NCBI GenBank assembly: GCA_002719095.1 | Contig: PBGO01000023.1 | Coordinates: forward strand, 5,858 to 68,318 | DNA from: Fidelibacterota bacterium | GTDB taxonomy: Bacteria; Fidelibacterota; Marinisomatia; SCGC-AAA003-L08; D37C17 | DNA: 62,461 nt | Reading direction: 5' to 3' | Shown: positions 31,292 to 39,945 of the stretch, in pieces | How positions within the stretch are numbered: position 1 is the stretch's first letter | Layout: every line of letters begins with the position of its first letter | Translations under genes and position numbers: made by a program | Notes under the pieces: generated by a model | Databases searched by the model: none | Seen by the model: the letters and a program-made list of their open reading frames with translations, nothing else | What the model was told of the DNA's origin: nothing

Positions 31292-32174
31292 TTTTCTCAA
31301 AAAAATAGTAAATCCTTTTGCAATTATTAAAGCATTCATCTATCATCGAAATCAAAAGAAATATGCAAAATCAGCAAATGATCTTGAGTTAATGTTATAC
31401 TCAAAGATTATAGATAACGATATGTTACATTATGGTTATTTTAAAAATATAGATATTTCTTCTGATGAAATTTCCATTAAAGAATTTCAGAATGCTCAAA
31501 TGAATTATATTAAACTAATAATAAATCAAATTAAATCTAAAGAGAGTAAAATACTTGATGTTGGATGTGGAATGGGTGGTTTATCAAAAGTATTGAAAGA
31601 TAATAAATACGAAGTTGAATCAGTCACTCCTGATGACAATCAGTTTAAGTATATTACATTAAAATATCCTGATCTGGTAGTTCACCACAAAAAATTTGAA
31701 GACTTTAATTCAGAAAATAAATTTGATGTAATTATAAATTCTGAATCAATACAATATATCAATTTAGATACTGCATTTAAAATTTGTTCGAAAATTATAA
31801 ATGATGATGGAAGATGGATTATAGTAGATTATTTTAGAAAAAATGATGACGGAATTAATAAATCTGGCCATTTGCTTACAAACTTTCTTAACAAAGTTGA
31901 TAGATGTGGATGGAAAGTTACCTATTCTGAAGATATTACTCAGAATGTTTTGCCAACGCTAAAATTTGCTATGCTCGTGGTTGATAGATTTATCAAGCCA
32001 ATTGCTAGTTTTGCTAGTATAAAAATTAAGATTAAGCAAGCATGGTTATACTATCTTTTAAGAGAATTTAGGAATGGTATCAAGAATAAAGCAGAAAAAG
32101 AACTATCTTCTCTCGACCCAATAAAATTTAGCAGAGAAAAAAAATATATGCTATATGTGTTAGAGAAAAAATGA
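31287..32174 (+). CDS. SAM-dependent methyltransferase, probable ATT start
   Basis: Class I methyltransferase with motif I ILDVGCGMGG and the usual acidic strand-end motifs downstream, then a basic C-terminal region. It resembles the cyclopropane-fatty-acid-synthase / type 11 group, but the substrate is unknown. From the first standard start (ATG 31392) it would be 260 residues. The same frame is open upstream to 31275 and encodes protein-like sequence (KKIVNPFAIIKAF, then YHRNQKKYAKSAND). A perfect AAGGAG 8 bases before the ATT at 31287 supports a 295-residue form. It ends 4 bases from the convergent beta-helix gene. Confidence 0.75.
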   Translation: MNFLKKIVNPFAIIKAFIYHRNQKKYAKSANDLELMLYSKIIDNDMLHYGYFKNIDISSDEISIKEFQNAQMNYIKLIINQIKSKESKILDVGCGMGGLSKVLKDNKYEVESVTPDDNQFKYITLKYPDLVVHHKKFEDFNSENKFDVIINSESIQYINLDTAFKICSKIINDDGRWIIVDYFRKNDDGINKSGHLLTNFLNKVDRCGWKVTYSEDITQNVLPTLKFAMLVVDRFIKPIASFASIKIKIKQAWLYYLLREFRNGIKNKAEKELSSLDPIKFSREKKYMLYVLEKK

Positions 32175-32178
32175 ACGC

Positions 32179-33093
32179 TTAATTTTCTAATACAAGATTA
32201 ATTAAGTTCACAACGTCAAGAACATTTGTAGCACCATCAGAGTTTACATCTGAACAAGAGCAATCACTATTACTACCCAATATACAATTATTTATTACAA
32301 AAACTATATCTAGTATTGAAATAGTTGAATCCTGATTACAGTCACCTAAGAGAATATTGTAAAATATGTTAGCTCCGATATCTCTTATTGTTCCATCCAA
32401 ATCAAATAAATCTGGATTTCCTGCATCTATACAAGGCGAATCTGATAAGTACTGAAAGTTAAGATTATCTGTATCGACAAATAGAGGATCCTGGTAAACT
32501 AAATTTAAATCTGAATCGTCAAACACCCACGGTGTCCAAATATTTCCTCAGCCCGGGCAATTCTCCCAATAATCTCCTTCAAGATTGCCCCACGAGTTTG
32601 AATGATTAACTGTAACTTGTGGATTTTCAGTGATGATTCCCAATCCATAAGTTCTATTACTTATAAAGTTACAATTTTCAATTTCAACTTGCGTGTAATC
32701 AAAAGCTTTCAAGCCAATATCATTATTATAAAAATTACAGTTTGAAACTTTACCAAAAGCTTCTCCTGAAAAGCTTAGTCCGTAAGTATCTCCATTAATA
32801 ATATTGCAATATTCTATGTGAAGTGAAGAGAGGTAGTTACTATCAGAGTACAACCATATCCCTGTTTGATTATTTAAATCAATAATTGATCCTTGGCAAT
32901 TAATATATACGTCTCCTGAAAATATTCCAATACCTCCATAGTATATTTGGTCTTTTTCTAAAACAAGATATTTTTCGAATTCTCCATTTGGACCTGATTC
33001 ATTATACGCCTCTTGAAGTGTGTACGGAACAAGCATACTAATTAAAAGTAAAATAATCATAAGATAATTTAATTTTACATTTAGCATTTCCAT
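32179..33093 (-). pseudogene. Secreted beta-helix protein with dockerin-like end, split by in-frame TGA
   Basis: One open frame of 305 codons interrupted by TGA at 32548-32550. The upstream part (32548-33093) has a signal peptide (hydrophobic residues 11-25) and repeated short strands with Asn/Cys turns typical of right-handed parallel beta-helices (YCNIINGDTYGLSF, NCNFYNNDIGL). The downstream part (32179-32547) continues in the same frame with a DPLFVD and SPCIDAG segment, then two dockerin-like calcium loops (GDCNQDSTISILDIV and SDVNSDGATNVLDVV). It reads as a single cell-surface or secreted protein with a nonsense change. Sequencing error or recoding cannot be excluded; a small hairpin (32523-32535) lies just after the TGA. 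Confidence 0.7.
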
Positions 33094-33116
33094 ACATATT
33101 TTACAAAATGTAATAT

Positions 33117-33662
33117 TTATAATTTTCTCCTATAATATGAAAAGGGAAATTTTGATTCATACCAGATTGGGAAAGTTTTTAAAATTTCAGTATTTGGAAA
33201 ATTTTTAGCAATGTCTGATCTTACATGGCCAGAAGTATATTTATATCCTCTTTTTTTTGCCCAACTCAAATAAATACTTTTAAGTGTCTTGGCGTATCTT
33301 CCTCTCTTAGTTTGGTATTCTCTGTCAATAACAAACGCGTAAGTGTATAAAGTATTATTTTCATTCAAATTTTGATCAAAATGCGACCAGGCCTCATCGC
33401 TGAAATATTCTAAGGGAACACCAATAATATATCCAATAATACTCTTATTGTGCCGAGCAATGAAAGGTAATGTCTCATCGTTAAAATATTTATTAATGTT
33501 ATTATCGTTTAACAAACTATTTTTTCCAAAAGTTTTGACCAATTGTTTAGATATTTCAAACAATTTAATTGAGTCATCATAGCCAATAGTCTCAATTTTT
33601 TCTATTTGAAAAGTATTGTATGTGGAAGCTATGATTTTTGATAAAGTCTTGGTTTCATTCAT
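33117..33662 (-). CDS. GNAT-family acetyltransferase-like protein
   Basis: A 181-residue protein from the preferred ATG at 33662. A TTG 75 bases upstream would add a poorly protein-like segment. Core strand FIARHNKSIIGYIIGVP, then LYTYAFVIDREYQTKRGRYAKTL resembles the GNAT acetyl-CoA loop, although the usual glycine spacing is only partly kept (RGRYAK). The C-terminal KRGYKYTSGHVRSDIAKN also fits GNAT folds. Substrate unknown. It lies upstream of the broken beta-helix gene on the same strand and is divergent from pyrF. Confidence 0.65.
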   Translation of the reverse strand: MNETKTLSKIIASTYNTFQIEKIETIGYDDSIKLFEISKQLVKTFGKNSLLNDNNINKYFNDETLPFIARHNKSIIGYIIGVPLEYFSDEAWSHFDQNLNENNTLYTYAFVIDREYQTKRGRYAKTLKSIYLSWAKKRGYKYTSGHVRSDIAKNFPNTEILKTFPIWYESKFPFSYYRRKL

Positions 33663-33788
33663 TTTTTTGGTATTAAAATTCACAATGTAATTTATTTTAG
33701 TAAATAGTTTTCTCAAATTAAAATACTTATAAATCAAAATTTATCTAGAACACTAAACTATGCAATTTTAAAAAAATTCGACTTAAAT

Positions 33789-33794
33789 TATAAT
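33789..33794 (+). promoter_or_regulatory. Candidate -10 box abutting the pyrF start
   Basis: A perfect TATAAT ends one base before the GTG called as pyrF start. No good -35 box is seen at 16-18 bases upstream. If used, transcription would begin near 33801, inside the annotated gene, at an in-frame ATT. This implies either that the box is fortuitous or that the mRNA is leaderless with a later start. Confidence 0.3.
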
Positions 33795-34598
33795 GTGGAA
33801 ATTTCATTTCATAAAAAACTGTATAAACAATCCGAAAACAAGAAATCATTGTTATGCATTGGATTAGACGTCGATAAAGAAAAATTACCTCCGCAATTTA
33901 GTAAAAACTTGCATGGAGTCTTCGATTTTATTAAAACAATAATTGATTCTACTGTTGATATATGTTTGTGCTACAAACTTAATATGGCATTTTTTGAGCA
34001 ATTTGGTTCTGATGGCTATAAAATAATGGAAAATGTTGTAGAATATATTGATGGACGTTGCGTAACAATCGCCGATGGTAAAAGAGGTGACATAGGCAAT
34101 TCATCGAGGATGTATGCAAAATCTATTTTTAATCAAATAGGTTTTGACTCTGCAACAATTTCTCCATACATGGGAAAAGATTCAATTTCTCCCTTTATTG
34201 AAGATTCCAGATTTGGTATATTCGTGTTGTGCTTGACTTCAAATCCTGGATCAAATGACCTACAAAAAAAAGAATTTTCAAATGAGCATTTATACGTTTC
34301 TGTAATTAATATGCTAAAAGAATTTAATAATGAGAATATAGGAATAGTTGTGGGTGCCACACGTTCAGATTACATGCAAAATATTAGATATCATTGCGGG
34401 AATATGAATTGGTTAATACCTGGAATAGGAAGTCAAGGTGGAGATATTGATAATTCTGTCAAAATTGGAAATAAAGCAGATGCACTAGGAATAATTACTA
34501 TTTCAAGAGATATTTTATACTACAATAATTCATCAGAAGATGACATTTATTGTAGAACTTTGTATTATCATAACAAAATAAAAAAAATACATGGATAA
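33795..34598 (+). CDS. pyrF: Orotidine 5'-phosphate decarboxylase
   Basis: Last step of UMP synthesis: decarboxylates OMP. 267 residues with the TIM-barrel signature ADGKRGDIGNSS, including catalytic K96 and D99. Length and the early LLCIGLDVDKEKLP strand fit the type 2 bacterial PyrF group. It starts at GTG (33795). No ribosome binding site is visible and a TATAAT directly abuts the GTG. The 3' end overlaps pyrE by 8 bases. Divergent from the acetyltransferase-like gene across a short AT-rich spacer. Confidence 0.95.
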   Translation: MEISFHKKLYKQSENKKSLLCIGLDVDKEKLPPQFSKNLHGVFDFIKTIIDSTVDICLCYKLNMAFFEQFGSDGYKIMENVVEYIDGRCVTIADGKRGDIGNSSRMYAKSIFNQIGFDSATISPYMGKDSISPFIEDSRFGIFVLCLTSNPGSNDLQKKEFSNEHLYVSVINMLKEFNNENIGIVVGATRSDYMQNIRYHCGNMNWLIPGIGSQGGDIDNSVKIGNKADALGIITISRDILYYNNSSEDDIYCRTLYYHNKIKKIHG

Positions 34599-35160
34599 GG
34601 AAATTTTAGAAATATTAAAAAAAACTGGTGCATTTATGGAGGGACATTTTCTACTCACTTCTGGCAGACATAGTAGTATCTACATTGAAAAGTTTAGATT
34701 GATGGAATCTCCTTATTATCTTGATAAGATTTGTAATAAAATGGCCAAACAATTTAAGAATTATAAAATTGATATAGTATTAGGTGCAGCTACGGGGGGA
34801 ATTCTTCTTTCTTTGGGTGTTGCTAAATATTTATCAACAAAAGGTATTTTTGCGGAACGATTAGAATCGAAAATGCTTTTGAGAAGAGGTTTTGAAATAA
34901 AAGAAAATTTTAATGTTCTAATTGTTGAGGATATTGTCTCTACAGGAGGTTCTATTTTTGAATTAATAGAAATTGTAAAAATGAACAAAGCAAATGTTTC
35001 GGGGATTACAAGTATAGTTGATAGGAATCATGTTGATACAAAATTTAATTCAGAATACAAGCCTTTGATTAGGTATCCAGTTCAGTCATGGAGTCCGGAT
35101 TCTATTCCTGGATGGTTAAAAAAAGTTCCTCTAACTAAAAGGGGAAGGTCGGGTAAATGA
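34591..35160 (+). CDS. pyrE: Orotate phosphoribosyltransferase
   Basis: Penultimate UMP step: joins orotate to PRPP. 189 residues, standard. The PRPP loop VLIVEDIVSTGGS is near residues 109-121. FLLTSGRHSSIYIEKF is the N-terminal signature. It overlaps pyrF by 8 bases and its TGA overlaps the next ATG (35157), so the three genes are probably one transcript. Confidence 0.96.
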   Translation: MDKEILEILKKTGAFMEGHFLLTSGRHSSIYIEKFRLMESPYYLDKICNKMAKQFKNYKIDIVLGAATGGILLSLGVAKYLSTKGIFAERLESKMLLRRGFEIKENFNVLIVEDIVSTGGSIFELIEIVKMNKANVSGITSIVDRNHVDTKFNSEYKPLIRYPVQSWSPDSIPGWLKKVPLTKRGRSGK

Positions 35161-36074
35161 AATTCGTACTTTTATTTAGTCTCTATCTAGTTTTCTGTAA
35201 ATCAGATTCATTAACCTTTCAGTCACTAAATAAGTTCCTGGATGCAAGAAAAATAGATACATCAAATATTAAAATAGACTTGTATAAAAAAAACGAGAAT
35301 AGTTCAATTTACATTCCTAAAAATCCTGATAAGGACCGTATTTCCGATTTCATCGTATCTGAAAAAGAAATCACAAGAATTAAAAAAAAATCACGAGATT
35401 ACAAAACATCTCCACTAAGAGATGATGAGCTTGTTATACTTAATACATCGAAAGGGACTATTAAGATTAAGCTTTATAATGATATAGCTCCAAATCATTG
35501 TTATAATTTTAAAAAACTTTGTAACAGTGGATTTTATGATCATACAAGTTTCCATAGAGTTGTGAGAAATTTTATGATTCAAGGTGGCGATATTCTAACA
35601 AGAGATAAAGATAGAGATAACGATGGAACAGGTTCTCCAGGATGGAATATTGATAATGAATTTAATAAAATTAATCACAAGAGAGGCATAGTATCTATGG
35701 CAAGATCATCAGATATCAATTCAGCAGGTTCACAGTTTTTCATCTGTACGAATGATAGTTATTTCTTAGATGAAAAATATACTGTTTTCGGAGAAGTAGT
35801 TGATGGCATGGATATAGTTGATGCAATCTCTAAAGTGCCAACAGATAGAGATTTAAGATTGCAAACATCAAATGTAAAAATTCCTGATAATGAAGATGTA
35901 AATAATTGGATAAAAGTAACTGATTATGATATGAAGAAAGATCTTTTTTATAAAATTCCAATTGGAGAAAATGCATCTTCTTTCAGGAATTTAGTAGTAA
36001 AAGATTTAAGAAGTAAAAATCCATATAGAAGAATTGAAATAAAAAAAGCGAGAGTATATGTCCAAAAAAACTAG
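35157..36074 (+). CDS. Exported cyclophilin-type peptidyl-prolyl isomerase
   Basis: A 305-residue protein with a short N-terminal hydrophobic segment (residues 2-14) ending near a cysteine. The lipobox fit is poor (F before C), so Sec export without lipidation is also possible. After a linker of about 75 residues, the cyclophilin domain runs from residue 93 (NTSKGTIKIKLYND) with the catalytic block FHRVVRNFMIQGGD and SAGSQFFICT. An acidic insert (DKDRDNDGTGSPG) sits in the usual loop. It likely folds periplasmic proteins. It overlaps pyrE upstream and dsbD downstream (17 bases), grouping it with envelope redox genes. Confidence 0.88.
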   Translation: MKFVLLFSLYLVFCKSDSLTFQSLNKFLDARKIDTSNIKIDLYKKNENSSIYIPKNPDKDRISDFIVSEKEITRIKKKSRDYKTSPLRDDELVILNTSKGTIKIKLYNDIAPNHCYNFKKLCNSGFYDHTSFHRVVRNFMIQGGDILTRDKDRDNDGTGSPGWNIDNEFNKINHKRGIVSMARSSDINSAGSQFFICTNDSYFLDEKYTVFGEVVDGMDIVDAISKVPTDRDLRLQTSNVKIPDNEDVNNWIKVTDYDMKKDLFYKIPIGENASSFRNLVVKDLRSKNPYRRIEIKKARVYVQKN

Positions 36075-38043
36075 TTATAAAATAAGTATTTTCTTTTCGT
36101 TATTTTATTTTTTATCATTTATGGTATCATCAGATCCTGTTGAACATAAAATTAAAATTTCCGATTATAATGTTGAAGATAAGCAATTTATAAACATTGA
36201 AATAAATGCGAAAATACTCGATGGATATTATATGTATTCTCAGGATACACTCAATCTTTTTCCAACACGAATCGAGCTTTTTGATAGCTCATTCTTTGTT
36301 AATATTGACCCAATGAAAAGTTCAAGGATTTCAAAAAAAAAATATGATAAATTTTTAAAATCTGATTTCTTCTTTTATGAAGATTCTATCTCATTTTACC
36401 AAACATTTGAAATTTCAAATTTACTTGACACTGATTCCATTTTGTTTGAAGGCGAATTTATATTTCAAGCATGCGATGACACAAAATGTATTCCGTATTA
36501 CTCTTCCTTTGAAAAAAATATTAATATTGACGTATCAAAAGAGATAAATAATTCTAAATCAAATAATTCAGTTCAAACAGGAAATGAAGGAATAGTCAAT
36601 AAATTCTTTTTTGCTTTCGTTGCTGGACTAGTTGCCATATTTACACCATGTGTATTTCCAATGATACCAATGACAGTTGCATTTTTTTCAAAAGGTAGTA
36701 ATAAAAGTAGAACCAAAGCTATAAAATCGGGTATCTCTTTTGGTGTGGCAATCATAAGCATTTTTATAACATTCGGTGTTCTTTTCTCTTTTATTTTTAA
36801 AACAGCCGATATTATGAATGAGATAGCGACGGCTGATTATATAAATATATTTTTTGCACTTATTTTTATATTTTTTGCTATATCATTTTTTGGGTTTTTT
36901 GAAATAAGACTGCCTAATAAATTTTTAAATAAAATTAACAGAAAAGCTGATAAATCAGCAGGAATACCAGGTATAATTTTTATGGCGCTAACCTTGGTTT
37001 TGGTATCTTTTTCATGTACTGCACCAATTGTTGGTACAGTTATGATTGATGCTGTGTCAGGTAATTTTTGGGGACCAATTTTGGCTATGTTTGGATTTTC
37101 TCTTGCATTTGCTATTCCCTTTTCATTGTTTGCTGTTTTTCCAAGTTGGCTTGAGAATCTTCCAAAATCTGGAGGATGGTTGAACACAATTAAAGTAGTT
37201 CTTGGTTTTATTGAATTGGGGCTTGCGATTAAGTTTTTAAGTATGCCAGACCAAGCATATCATTGGGGTCTTTTGCCCAGAAATACATTTTTGGTAATCT
37301 GGATTCTTATATCAGGATGCATGAGTTTATATTTATTAGGGTTTATAAAGTTCCCAAACGATTCTAAGAAAAAAATTAACTTTGGATTTGGTAGAGTCGT
37401 TCTAATTATCATTAATCTTTCGTTCATGATTTATATGTTTTTTGGAATTATGGGATATAAAGTAACTGCTTTAGCTGGAATTATACCACCTGAAAAGCTT
37501 TACTGCATGAATGATAATAATCTGTGTTCAGAAATGAATTCTAAATTTTGTGATAAATTATCACTTCCTCATGGGTTGTGTGGTTTTTTTGATTACGACC
37601 AAGCCCTTGAGTACGCAAAAAATAGAAAAATGCCACTATTTATTGATTTTACAGGTCACGCGTGCTTTAATTGTAGGAGAATGGAAGAAATTGTTTGGTC
37701 TAATCCTGAAGTACTTAATATATTAAAAAATGATTTCATAGTTGTTGCTCTATATGTTGACGATAGAACTTTACTTGAAAAAGAAGATTGGTATATATCA
37801 AGTGATTCTAAAGTTAGGAAAACAATTGGTAAAAAGAATTTCTTCATACAATACGATATGTTTCAAGCTAATGCTCAACCTTACTATGTTATTGTAAATC
37901 CATTTGAATCTGGATTAGAACAAAATAGGAACAAATTAATTAAACCTTTAGTTGAACCATTAGGGTATAATACAGATATTAATAATTTTATTAATTTTTT
38001 AAACTTAGGGAAAAGTAACTTTTATGATCAGATTAATAATTAA
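36058..38043 (+). CDS. dsbD: Thiol:disulfide interchange protein DsbD
   Basis: Moves reducing power from cytoplasmic thioredoxin to the periplasm. 661 residues: signal peptide, an N-terminal periplasmic domain (about 30-175), eight or so membrane segments (about 190-470) with membrane cysteines in FTPCVFPMIP and SFSCTAPIVG, and a C-terminal thioredoxin domain with C536-F-N-C539. Between the membrane part and the thioredoxin domain is an extra four-cysteine segment (about residues 482-505, CMNDNNLC and CDKLSLPHGLC). It overlaps the TlpA-like gene by 20 bases, consistent with a donor-acceptor pair. Confidence 0.92.
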   Translation: MSKKTSYKISIFFSLFYFLSFMVSSDPVEHKIKISDYNVEDKQFINIEINAKILDGYYMYSQDTLNLFPTRIELFDSSFFVNIDPMKSSRISKKKYDKFLKSDFFFYEDSISFYQTFEISNLLDTDSILFEGEFIFQACDDTKCIPYYSSFEKNINIDVSKEINNSKSNNSVQTGNEGIVNKFFFAFVAGLVAIFTPCVFPMIPMTVAFFSKGSNKSRTKAIKSGISFGVAIISIFITFGVLFSFIFKTADIMNEIATADYINIFFALIFIFFAISFFGFFEIRLPNKFLNKINRKADKSAGIPGIIFMALTLVLVSFSCTAPIVGTVMIDAVSGNFWGPILAMFGFSLAFAIPFSLFAVFPSWLENLPKSGGWLNTIKVVLGFIELGLAIKFLSMPDQAYHWGLLPRNTFLVIWILISGCMSLYLLGFIKFPNDSKKKINFGFGRVVLIIINLSFMIYMFFGIMGYKVTALAGIIPPEKLYCMNDNNLCSEMNSKFCDKLSLPHGLCGFFDYDQALEYAKNRKMPLFIDFTGHACFNCRRMEEIVWSNPEVLNILKNDFIVVALYVDDRTLLEKEDWYISSDSKVRKTIGKKNFFIQYDMFQANAQPYYVIVNPFESGLEQNRNKLIKPLVEPLGYNTDINNFINFLNLGKSNFYDQINN

Positions 38044-38620
38044 ATCGACACTAATTTTCTTGATTAATTTTTCAATTGCATCAGAAAATAATACATCAGG
38101 AGTTAATACTTTAGAAACGTCAAAGGATAGTTTAGATTCTATCATAGAAATATTATTAGATGATATTAATAAAGTTCCTGATTTTTCTCTTTATTCTTCA
38201 GATGACCAGTCATACAATATTAGGAACTTAGAAGGAAATGTAATCCTTCTAAATTTCTGGGCAACATGGTGTGGACCTTGTCGTGCAGAAATCCCTGAGT
38301 TAAACGAAATTCAAAAGTTATATGGAAATGAAAATTTCATTGTATTAGGAGTCAGCATTTCTGATACTAAAAAAGCTCTAAAAGATTTTATGGAAATATA
38401 TGATGTAAATTATCCATTATTGTATGGCTCAACAAAAGAAATTGAGAAAATTTTAATTGATTATGGAGGTATTTATTCAGTACCGACATCAATATTAATT
38501 AATAAGAAAGGTGAGATGGTTTTTAATTACCCTGGAGCAATTCTAAAAGAATATGATAAGTGGGACGGAGCTTATTCATACCTTAATACAAAAATACAGG
38601 AAGCACTAAAAGATAGCTAA
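38024..38620 (+). CDS. TlpA/ResA-like periplasmic thioredoxin
   Basis: A 198-residue exported protein: signal peptide (about residues 1-20), a short linker, then a TlpA-type thioredoxin fold with FWATWCGPCRAEIPEL (C83, C86) and cis-proline in SVPTSILIN. It probably reduces periplasmic disulfides, for example in cytochrome c maturation, using electrons from the overlapping dsbD. Target not identifiable from the window. Confidence 0.9.
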   Translation: MIRLIIKSTLIFLINFSIASENNTSGVNTLETSKDSLDSIIEILLDDINKVPDFSLYSSDDQSYNIRNLEGNVILLNFWATWCGPCRAEIPELNEIQKLYGNENFIVLGVSISDTKKALKDFMEIYDVNYPLLYGSTKEIEKILIDYGGIYSVPTSILINKKGEMVFNYPGAILKEYDKWDGAYSYLNTKIQEALKDS

Positions 38621-38621
38621 A

Positions 38622-39932
38622 ATGATTAAGTTAATTTTGCTTAACTTCGTATTTTTTTTTTTATATAGCTGCTCAGCTTCAAATGTAAATGATACTCTCA
38701 CTTCCTGGCAATCTGAATTTGATAATCAAAAATATTGGTATGGAATTGCAATCATTAATGATAGTAGTCAAGCAAATATTCATGATATTGCCAGAAATCA
38801 AGCTATAATTGATATTGCTAGTCAAATTAAGGTTGAAATAAATCAAAAGTATACTAGAAAATTAAACGAAGAAAATTACAATTTTACCGAAAATACATTT
38901 ATAGAGTTGAATTCAAATGTAGCTAATAATTTCGAAAATATTGAGATATTACATTATAAAAGTTTTACTGATTCTTACATGCTTCTTGCAAGATTATCTA
39001 AAAAAAAATACAACGATACAATCATAAAAAAGAAAAATAACACTAAAAAAATTATTTTAGATGTTTTGCAAAGATCAAAAGAAACAAGTTGGGAATCATT
39101 GAACGATTTAGCTTATTCTATTATGCTTTTGTCTCCTTTTGTTGATGATCCTATATACTATTTTTTTGAAGGTAAAGAGTATAATTTGCTAAATGTTGTT
39201 AACAAAAAAATCAATGAAATGATTGACAGTTTTAGTATAAAATCTGAATACTCAAAAGTTGATATAAAGAGTTTGTACCGAAAAAATAATATATTTAAAA
39301 TTAAAATTATAGATTCAAAGACAAATAAAGAATTAAAAAACGTGCCATTATACATGAACATTAATGATAATATTGTTGAATGTGTATCTGATGAGTTTGG
39401 TAATTGTGAATTTAAAATACTAAATGAATATTTATCTAAAGATACAAAGCAATATGGTTTTATAGCGTTAGATACGAATACTTTGTCTGGTCCTAAAATT
39501 GATAAAGTGACACAATTGTATAAATTTGATATCAATATTATAGATACTAAGATTCTTATCAGAATTAATGAAGAAAATCTTGGCAAAATAGTTTATAATT
39601 CTTTTCTTGAATCTGAAATAATAAAATTCTTTCGAAAAAACTACAATGTAATTTTTGTATCTGATGATGATTGTGATGTAAAGATTTTAATTGATATTAT
39701 AACACAAAAAAAAGATAGTTCGCCTAATGAGTACGGTCTATATCAAGCAAATGTAAAAGCAAGAATTAACTTAATATCTAAAAGCACATCTCTAATTAAA
39801 ATTTCAGTTAATGAATTAGGCTTAGATTTTAACTCGTTCGAAAATGCATCTGAAAATGCTATGAACAAAATTAGAGATAAAATTTTAGATGAAACTTTAG
39901 ATGAATTAGTTAGTATATTAATACAAAACTAA
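38622..39932 (+). CDS. LPP20-like lipoprotein, long form
   Basis: A 436-residue lipoprotein: hydrophobic start with lipobox LYSC (C17), then a domain matching the LPP20 pattern near residues 30-130 (WYGIAIINDSSQANIHDIARNQAIIDIASQI). The middle, about residues 230-300, looks like an Ig-like or carboxypeptidase-regulatory fold (IIDSKTNKELKNVPLYMNI). The C-terminal part is unassigned. Function unknown; LPP20 proteins occur in cell envelopes. It lies next to a shorter LPP20 relative 13 bases downstream. Confidence 0.7.
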   Translation: MIKLILLNFVFFFLYSCSASNVNDTLTSWQSEFDNQKYWYGIAIINDSSQANIHDIARNQAIIDIASQIKVEINQKYTRKLNEENYNFTENTFIELNSNVANNFENIEILHYKSFTDSYMLLARLSKKKYNDTIIKKKNNTKKIILDVLQRSKETSWESLNDLAYSIMLLSPFVDDPIYYFFEGKEYNLLNVVNKKINEMIDSFSIKSEYSKVDIKSLYRKNNIFKIKIIDSKTNKELKNVPLYMNINDNIVECVSDEFGNCEFKILNEYLSKDTKQYGFIALDTNTLSGPKIDKVTQLYKFDINIIDTKILIRINEENLGKIVYNSFLESEIIKFFRKNYNVIFVSDDDCDVKILIDIITQKKDSSPNEYGLYQANVKARINLISKSTSLIKISVNELGLDFNSFENASENAMNKIRDKILDETLDELVSILIQN

Positions 39933-39945
39933 TCAGGGAGAAAGA

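Noticed and set aside
33663-33737. 25-residue upstream extension of the acetyltransferase-like gene from a TTG
   Set aside because: No ribosome binding site and no family-like sequence; the ATG at 33662 is preferred.
39158-39586. 142-codon open frame antisense to the long LPP20-like gene
   Set aside because: The sense frame has signal peptide, lipobox and operon spacing; the antisense frame has none of these.
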